A DNA stretch of 64,000 nucleotides from Microbispora sp. H11081 (GTDB taxonomy: Bacteria > Actinomycetota > Actinomycetes > Streptosporangiales > Streptosporangiaceae): NCBI RefSeq assembly GCF_012999535.1, contig NZ_JABBWV010000004.1, positions 186,001 to 250,000 on the forward strand, in the 5' to 3' direction. A model generated the notes under the pieces. It had not been told where the DNA came from. It worked only from the letters and a program-made list of their open reading frames with translations, and did not search any database. Position 1 is the first letter of the stretch. Each line of letters begins with the position of its first letter. This document shows, piece by piece, positions 60,204-64,000 of the stretch. A program made the position numbers and the translations under genes.

Positions 60204-61667
60204 ATGGTGCTGGACGGTGACACGTCCTCGCTCGCCCCAGGCACGTCGAAGGACTCGCCCGCCCATCCGATGCCCAGGCCGCCCGAGTGGGCCGTCCGAT
60301 ATCGGCTCGCCGCGGCCGCCTGCGACATCCTGGGCGCCCTTCTCGCGGGGATCACCGCCGTAGTGATCCGGTTCGGTGAGGTTACTCCGTACGTGACGCC
60401 GTATGTCATGGCGAGCGCCGCGCTGCCCGGTGTGTGGGCGATGATCCTGGTCCTGAACCGGGCGTACGAGCCGCGCCTGATCGGTGTGGGGGCCGAGGAG
60501 TTCCGCCGGGTCGCGCGGGCGGGCTTCATGCTGGTCGCGGGCATCGCGATCGCCGCCTACGCATCCAAGATCGACATCGCCCGCGGCTATGTGCTGATCG
60601 CGCTGCCGTTCGCCACCGTGCTCACCCTCTGCGCCAGGTACGGCCTGCGGCGGCGGCTGCACCGCAGGCGGGCGAGGGGCGAGGGCGGCATGCGCAGGGT
60701 GGTGGCCGTGGGCCACCGTACGGCGATCGCCGAGCTGGTCGGCACCTTCCGCAGGGAGCGCTACCACGGCATGGAGGTGGTGGCCGCCTGCGTGCCCGCC
60801 CACGCCACCGGGAGGGTGGGCGACGTGCCGGTGCTCGGCGACTTCACCGACGTGCCGCTGGTGGTCGAGCAGGTCAGGGCGGACACGGTCGCGGTGCTCG
60901 CCTGCCCCGAGCTGGACGGTACGGCGCTGCGCAGGCTGGCCTGGCGGCTGGAGCGCACCCGCACCGACCTCGTGGTGGCGCCCGCGCTGATGGACGTCGC
61001 CGGTCCGCGCACCGCGATCAGGCCCGTCGCCGGGCTTCCGCTGCTGCATGTGGAGCATCCCGAGCTCGCGGGGGGACGCCGCCTGGTCAAGGGCGTGTTC
61101 GACCGGCTGGTCGCCGCGGTGGCACTGGTCGTGCTGGCCCCGCTGCTGGCCGCCGTCGCCCTGGCCGTACGGGCGACCGGTCCCGGTCCCGCCCTGTTCC
61201 GCCAGCGGCGGGTCGGCAGGGACGGCGCGGAGTTCACGATCCTGAAGTTCCGCACCATGCGGCAGGACGCGGAGGCCCGCAAGGTCGAGCTGGTCAGCGA
61301 CGCCCAGGGCGTGCTGTTCAAGGTGCGCAGAGACCCGCGGGTCACCCCGCTCGGCGCCATGCTGCGGCGTTACTCGATCGACGAGCTGCCACAGCTCATC
61401 AACGTGCTGCGGGGCGACATGTCGCTCGTCGGGCCGCGTCCGCCGTTGCCCGAGGAGGTCGCGAGGTACGGCGACGACGTACGCCGGAGGCTGGTCGTGC
61501 GGCCGGGGATGACCGGGCTTTGGCAGGTCAACGGCCGATCTGACCTGTCGTGGGAGGAATCGGTACGGTTGGACCTACGTTATGTCGAGAACTGGTCTCT
61601 CATGCTGGATCTGCAGATCTTATGGAAGACGTGGTCCGCGGTCGCGCGCGGGGCGGGAGCGTACTGA
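60204..61667 (+). CDS. Polyprenyl glycosylphosphotransferase (exopolysaccharide priming enzyme)
   Basis: A 487-residue WbaP/CpsE-type enzyme that attaches the first sugar-phosphate to undecaprenyl-phosphate. Four N-terminal membrane helices are followed by a CoA-binding-like domain (RRVVAVGHRTAIAELVGTF), then a reentrant helix and the bacterial sugar transferase domain: FDRLVAAVALVVLAPLLAAV, FRQRRVGRDGAEFTILKFRT, LRRYSIDELPQLINVLRGDM, SLVGPRPPLPEEVARYG and RPGMTGLWQVNGRSDLSWEE. I chose ATG 60204 after GGGGGG; TTG 60177 would add nine residues. Other polysaccharide genes are not adjacent. cysQ follows by three bases. Confidence 0.9.
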   Translation: MVLDGDTSSLAPGTSKDSPAHPMPRPPEWAVRYRLAAAACDILGALLAGITAVVIRFGEVTPYVTPYVMASAALPGVWAMILVLNRAYEPRLIGVGAEEFRRVARAGFMLVAGIAIAAYASKIDIARGYVLIALPFATVLTLCARYGLRRRLHRRRARGEGGMRRVVAVGHRTAIAELVGTFRRERYHGMEVVAACVPAHATGRVGDVPVLGDFTDVPLVVEQVRADTVAVLACPELDGTALRRLAWRLERTRTDLVVAPALMDVAGPRTAIRPVAGLPLLHVEHPELAGGRRLVKGVFDRLVAAVALVVLAPLLAAVALAVRATGPGPALFRQRRVGRDGAEFTILKFRTMRQDAEARKVELVSDAQGVLFKVRRDPRVTPLGAMLRRYSIDELPQLINVLRGDMSLVGPRPPLPEEVARYGDDVRRRLVVRPGMTGLWQVNGRSDLSWEESVRLDLRYVENWSLMLDLQILWKTWSAVARGAGAY

Positions 61668-61670
61668 GGA

Positions 61671-62444
61671 ATGACGATGCGGGACGACCATTCCCTTGCC
61701 GGGGAGCTTGCGACGGAGGCGGGGGAGCGGCTCGTGGAGCTGCGCGCCCGTCTCGGGTTCGCGGACGGCCGGGCCTTGAAGGACGCGGGTGACCAGGCCT
61801 CGCACCGGTTCCTGATGGACGCGCTGGCGCGGCTGCGGCCGGACGACGCCGTCCTGTCGGAGGAGGCGACCCGCGAGGAGCGGATGGACCCCCGGCGGCT
61901 GTCGGCCGAGCGCGTCTGGATCGTCGATCCCCTCGACGGCACCCGCGAGTTCTCCGAGGAGGGCCGCACCGACTGGGCCGTCCACGTGGCCCTGTGGGAA
62001 CGCGGCTCTCTCACGGCCGGCGCGGTCGCCCTGCCCGCACAAGGCCGTACGCTCACGACGGCGGTGCCGCCGGAGCTGCCGGAGAAGGCGCGCGAGCCGT
62101 TCCGCATCGCGGTCAGCCGCACCCGGCCGCCCGAGTTCGTCCGTGAGCTGGCCGCCCGCCTCGGCGGGGAGCTCGTCCCCATCGGCTCGGCCGGCGCCAA
62201 GATCGCCGCGGTCCTCACCGGAGAGGTCGAGGCGTACGTGCACGCCGGGGGCCAGTACGAGTGGGACTCGGCCGCGCCGGTCGCGGTGGCGGTGGCGGCG
62301 GGGGCCCACGCGAGCAGGATCGACGGCTCACCCCTGACCTACAACCAGGGGGACCCCTCGCTGCCCGATATCCTGGTCTCCCTACCGGATCTGGCGCCAA
62401 CGCTGCTCGCCGGAATCCGTGACCTGCATCGCCAGACTCCGTGA
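61671..62444 (+). CDS. cysQ: 3'(2'),5'-bisphosphate nucleotidase CysQ
   Basis: A 257-residue inositol-phosphatase-fold protein that hydrolyses 3'-phosphoadenosine-5'-phosphate, the by-product of sulfate assimilation. Metal-binding residues are in DDAVLSEEATREE (Glu-Glu), RVWIVDPLDGTREFSEEGRT (WIVDPLDGT) and YEWDSAAPVAVAVAAGAHAS (Trp-Asp-x-Ala). It starts three bases after the glycosylphosphotransferase stop and cysD starts 11 bases after its stop, so the genes form an operon. Confidence 0.93.
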   Translation: MTMRDDHSLAGELATEAGERLVELRARLGFADGRALKDAGDQASHRFLMDALARLRPDDAVLSEEATREERMDPRRLSAERVWIVDPLDGTREFSEEGRTDWAVHVALWERGSLTAGAVALPAQGRTLTTAVPPELPEKAREPFRIAVSRTRPPEFVRELAARLGGELVPIGSAGAKIAAVLTGEVEAYVHAGGQYEWDSAAPVAVAVAAGAHASRIDGSPLTYNQGDPSLPDILVSLPDLAPTLLAGIRDLHRQTP

Positions 62445-62455
62445 AGGAAGTCCCC

Positions 62456-63370
62456 ATGCTTCAGCGTGACTACACGACGTCGCAGCTCGACGTGCTCGAG
62501 GCCGAGGCGATCCACATTATGCGCGAGGTCGCGGCCGAGTTCGAGCGCCCGTGTCTGCTCTTCTCGGGCGGCAAGGACTCGATCGTCATGCTGCGGGTGG
62601 CGGAGAAGGCCTTCTGGCCGGCGCCGATCCCCTTTCCTCTGATGCACGTGGACACCGGCCACAACTTCCCCGAGGTGATCGAGTTCCGCGACCGGCGGGT
62701 CGCCGAGCTGGGCGCGCGGCTGGTGGTCGCCTCCGTCCAGGCGTCGATCGACGCCGGGCGGGTGGTGGAGCAGACCGGGCGGCGGGCCTCCCGCAACCGG
62801 CTGCAGACCACGACGCTGCTGGACGCGATCGAGGAGCACGAGTTCGACGCCGTGTTCGGCGGGGCCCGGCGCGACGAGGAGAAGGCCCGGGCCAAGGAGC
62901 GGGTGTTCTCCTTCCGGGACGAGTTCGGCCAGTGGGACCCGAAGAACCAGCGTCCCGAGCTGTGGAACCTCTACAACACCAAGATCAGCAGGGGTGAGCA
63001 CATCCGGGTGTTCCCCCTGTCGAACTGGACCGAGCTGGACGTGTGGCACTACATCCGGCGCGAGGAGATCGAGATCCCGTCGATCTACTTCGCCCACTCG
63101 CGCAGGGTCTTCGAGCGCGACGGCATGCTGCTCGCGGACGCCGAGGTGGTGCAGCGGGGCGACGACGAGCCGGCGTACGAGGCCGTCGTCCGTTACCGCA
63201 CCGTCGGCGACATGACCTGCACGGGCGCGGTCGCCTCCCCCGCCACGACGGTCGAGCAGATCATCGAAGAGATCGCCGCCACCCGGATCACCGAGCGCGG
63301 GGCCACCCGCGCCGACGACCGGGCCTCCGAGGCCGCCATGGAAGATCGCAAGAAGGAAGGCTACTTCTGA
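62456..63370 (+). CDS. cysD: Sulfate adenylyltransferase subunit 2
   Basis: A 304-residue PP-loop protein, the catalytic subunit of ATP sulfurylase that makes APS from sulfate and ATP. The PP-loop is [20 protein letters not shown]. Then come [39 protein letters not shown], and [20 protein letters not shown] 62456 has AAGGAAG five bases upstream; a GTG at 62441 is less likely. Its stop overlaps the cysN start (TGATG). Confidence 0.96.
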   Translation: MLQRDYTTSQLDVLEAEAIHIMREVAAEFERPCLLFSGGKDSIVMLRVAEKAFWPAPIPFPLMHVDTGHNFPEVIEFRDRRVAELGARLVVASVQASIDAGRVVEQTGRRASRNRLQTTTLLDAIEEHEFDAVFGGARRDEEKARAKERVFSFRDEFGQWDPKNQRPELWNLYNTKISRGEHIRVFPLSNWTELDVWHYIRREEIEIPSIYFAHSRRVFERDGMLLADAEVVQRGDDEPAYEAVVRYRTVGDMTCTGAVASPATTVEQIIEEIAATRITERGATRADDRASEAAMEDRKKEGYF

Positions 63371-64000
63371 TGGACATCCTTCGTTTCGCGACGGCGGGCA
63401 GTGTCGACGACGGCAAGTCGACGCTGATCGGGCGGTTGCTGTTCGACTCCAAGGCGATCTTCGAGGACCAGCTCGAAGCGGTCGAGCGCACCTCCCGCGA
63501 CAGGGGCACGGAATACACCGACCTGTCGCTGCTGACCGACGGCCTGCGGGCCGAGCGCGAGCAGGGCATCACGATCGACGTGGCGTACCGCTACTTCGCG
63601 ACGCCCAAGCGGAAGTTCATCATCGCCGACACCCCGGGGCACATCCAGTACACCCGGAACATGGTCACCGGCGCATCCACCGCCGACCTGGCGATCATCC
63701 TGATCGACGCGCGCAAGGGCGTGCTCGAGCAGTCGCGGCGGCACGCCTTCCTGACCACGCTGCTGCGGGTGCCGCACCTCGTGCTCGCGGTCAACAAGAT
63801 GGACCTCGTCGACTACTCCGAGGCCAGGTTCGAGGAGATCCGCGAGGAGTTCACCTCGTTCGCGAGCAAGCTCAACGCCTCGGACCTGACGTTCATCCCC
63901 ATCTCGGCCCTGCACGGCGACAACGTCGTGTCCCGGTCGGAGAACACGCCGTGGTACGAGGGCTCGTCGCTGCTGCACCACCTGGAGAACGTGCACATCG
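63370..64000 (+). CDS. cysN: Sulfate adenylyltransferase subunit 1 (GTPase), N-terminal part
   Basis: The first 210 residues of CysN, the regulatory GTPase that drives APS formation by CysD. G1 is [21 protein letters not shown]2 follows in [17 protein letters not shown]3 is [14 protein letters not shown], and G4 is [12 protein letters not shown]. The gene runs off the window, so a fused APS kinase (CysC), common in actinobacteria, can be neither seen nor excluded. ATG 63370 overlaps the cysD stop by one base. Confidence 0.95.
   Translation, partial: MDILRFATAGSVDDGKSTLIGRLLFDSKAIFEDQLEAVERTSRDRGTEYTDLSLLTDGLRAEREQGITIDVAYRYFATPKRKFIIADTPGHIQYTRNMVTGASTADLAIILIDARKGVLEQSRRHAFLTTLLRVPHLVLAVNKMDLVDYSEARFEEIREEFTSFASKLNASDLTFIPISALHGDNVVSRSENTPWYEGSSLLHHLENVHI

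Overview
The window is about 64 kb of very GC-rich DNA from a filamentous-actinomycete-like chromosome. I infer the Streptosporangiaceae or a near relative. Grounds: GC-rich third codon positions throughout, GTG/TTG starts, probable leaderless genes, actinobacterial markers (a SepX/GlpR-type membrane protein, NUDIX-plus-phosphatase MutT1, protein O-mannosyltransferase), and a gene order that from memory follows the mycobacterial Rv0992c-Rv1018c block (5-FTHF cyclo-ligase, galU, moeA, rimJ, glpR, pmt/rsmI, metG, tatD, ksgA, ispE ... glmU, prs, rplY, pth). I ran no database search.

Layout. 1-5.9 kb: the end of a cation/proton antiporter, 5-FTHF cyclo-ligase, galU, then an operon of moeA/glp, moaC, mog, a GNAT gene and sepX/glpR, followed by tRNA-Ala(CGC). 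6.2-12.2 kb: accessory regulators (orphan histidine kinase, TetR with its operator, WYL regulator diverging from a VOC protein), an amidohydrolase and an unrecognised protein. 12.3-21.5 kb: conserved pmt/rsmI, two glycosyltransferases, metG, tatD, rsmA, with no rpfB between tatD and rsmA. 21.8-45.9 kb: seven paralogous secreted trypsin-fold proteins (copies A-G), interrupted by ispE and an ABC-F gene and, between copies F and G, by a complete Wadjet jetABCD operon. 46-53 kb: MarR, trans-aconitate methyltransferase-like protein, MutT1, ppk, TetR and a desaturase. 53.7-64 kb: tRNA-Gln(TTG), glmU, prs, trpS with a Trp-codon attenuator, rplY, pth, a DEDDh exoribonuclease, a polyprenyl glycosylphosphotransferase and cysQDN (cysN runs off the end).

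Most interesting observations. (1) The seven secreted proteins keep the catalytic His and Asp of a trypsin/V8-like protease, but the position of the nucleophilic Ser is Ile (six copies) or Leu (one). Their ends are nearly identical while the middle of each differs. Six of seven have a TGTGA-N6-TCACA (Crp-type) site far upstream, and all seven share a 5'-UTR hairpin with compensatory base changes. (2) Two intergenic arrays, at 14.84-15.12 kb and 47.48-47.78 kb, are built of degenerate 53-54-bp units in two inverted arms lying exactly between convergent genes; the outer units supply the stop codon of one gene and the C-terminal codons of the other. (3) The Wadjet operon is a type I plasmid-defence locus set inside the paralogue array.

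How the genes work together: the 2-6 kb operon couples molybdenum-cofactor genes to a divisome pair (Glp and its membrane receptor). pmt and the neighbouring GT-C and GT2 genes suggest polyprenyl-phosphate-mannose-dependent glycosylation outside the membrane. metG, tatD, rsmA, ispE, glmU, prs, rplY and pth are translation and precursor housekeeping. cysQDN activates sulfate.
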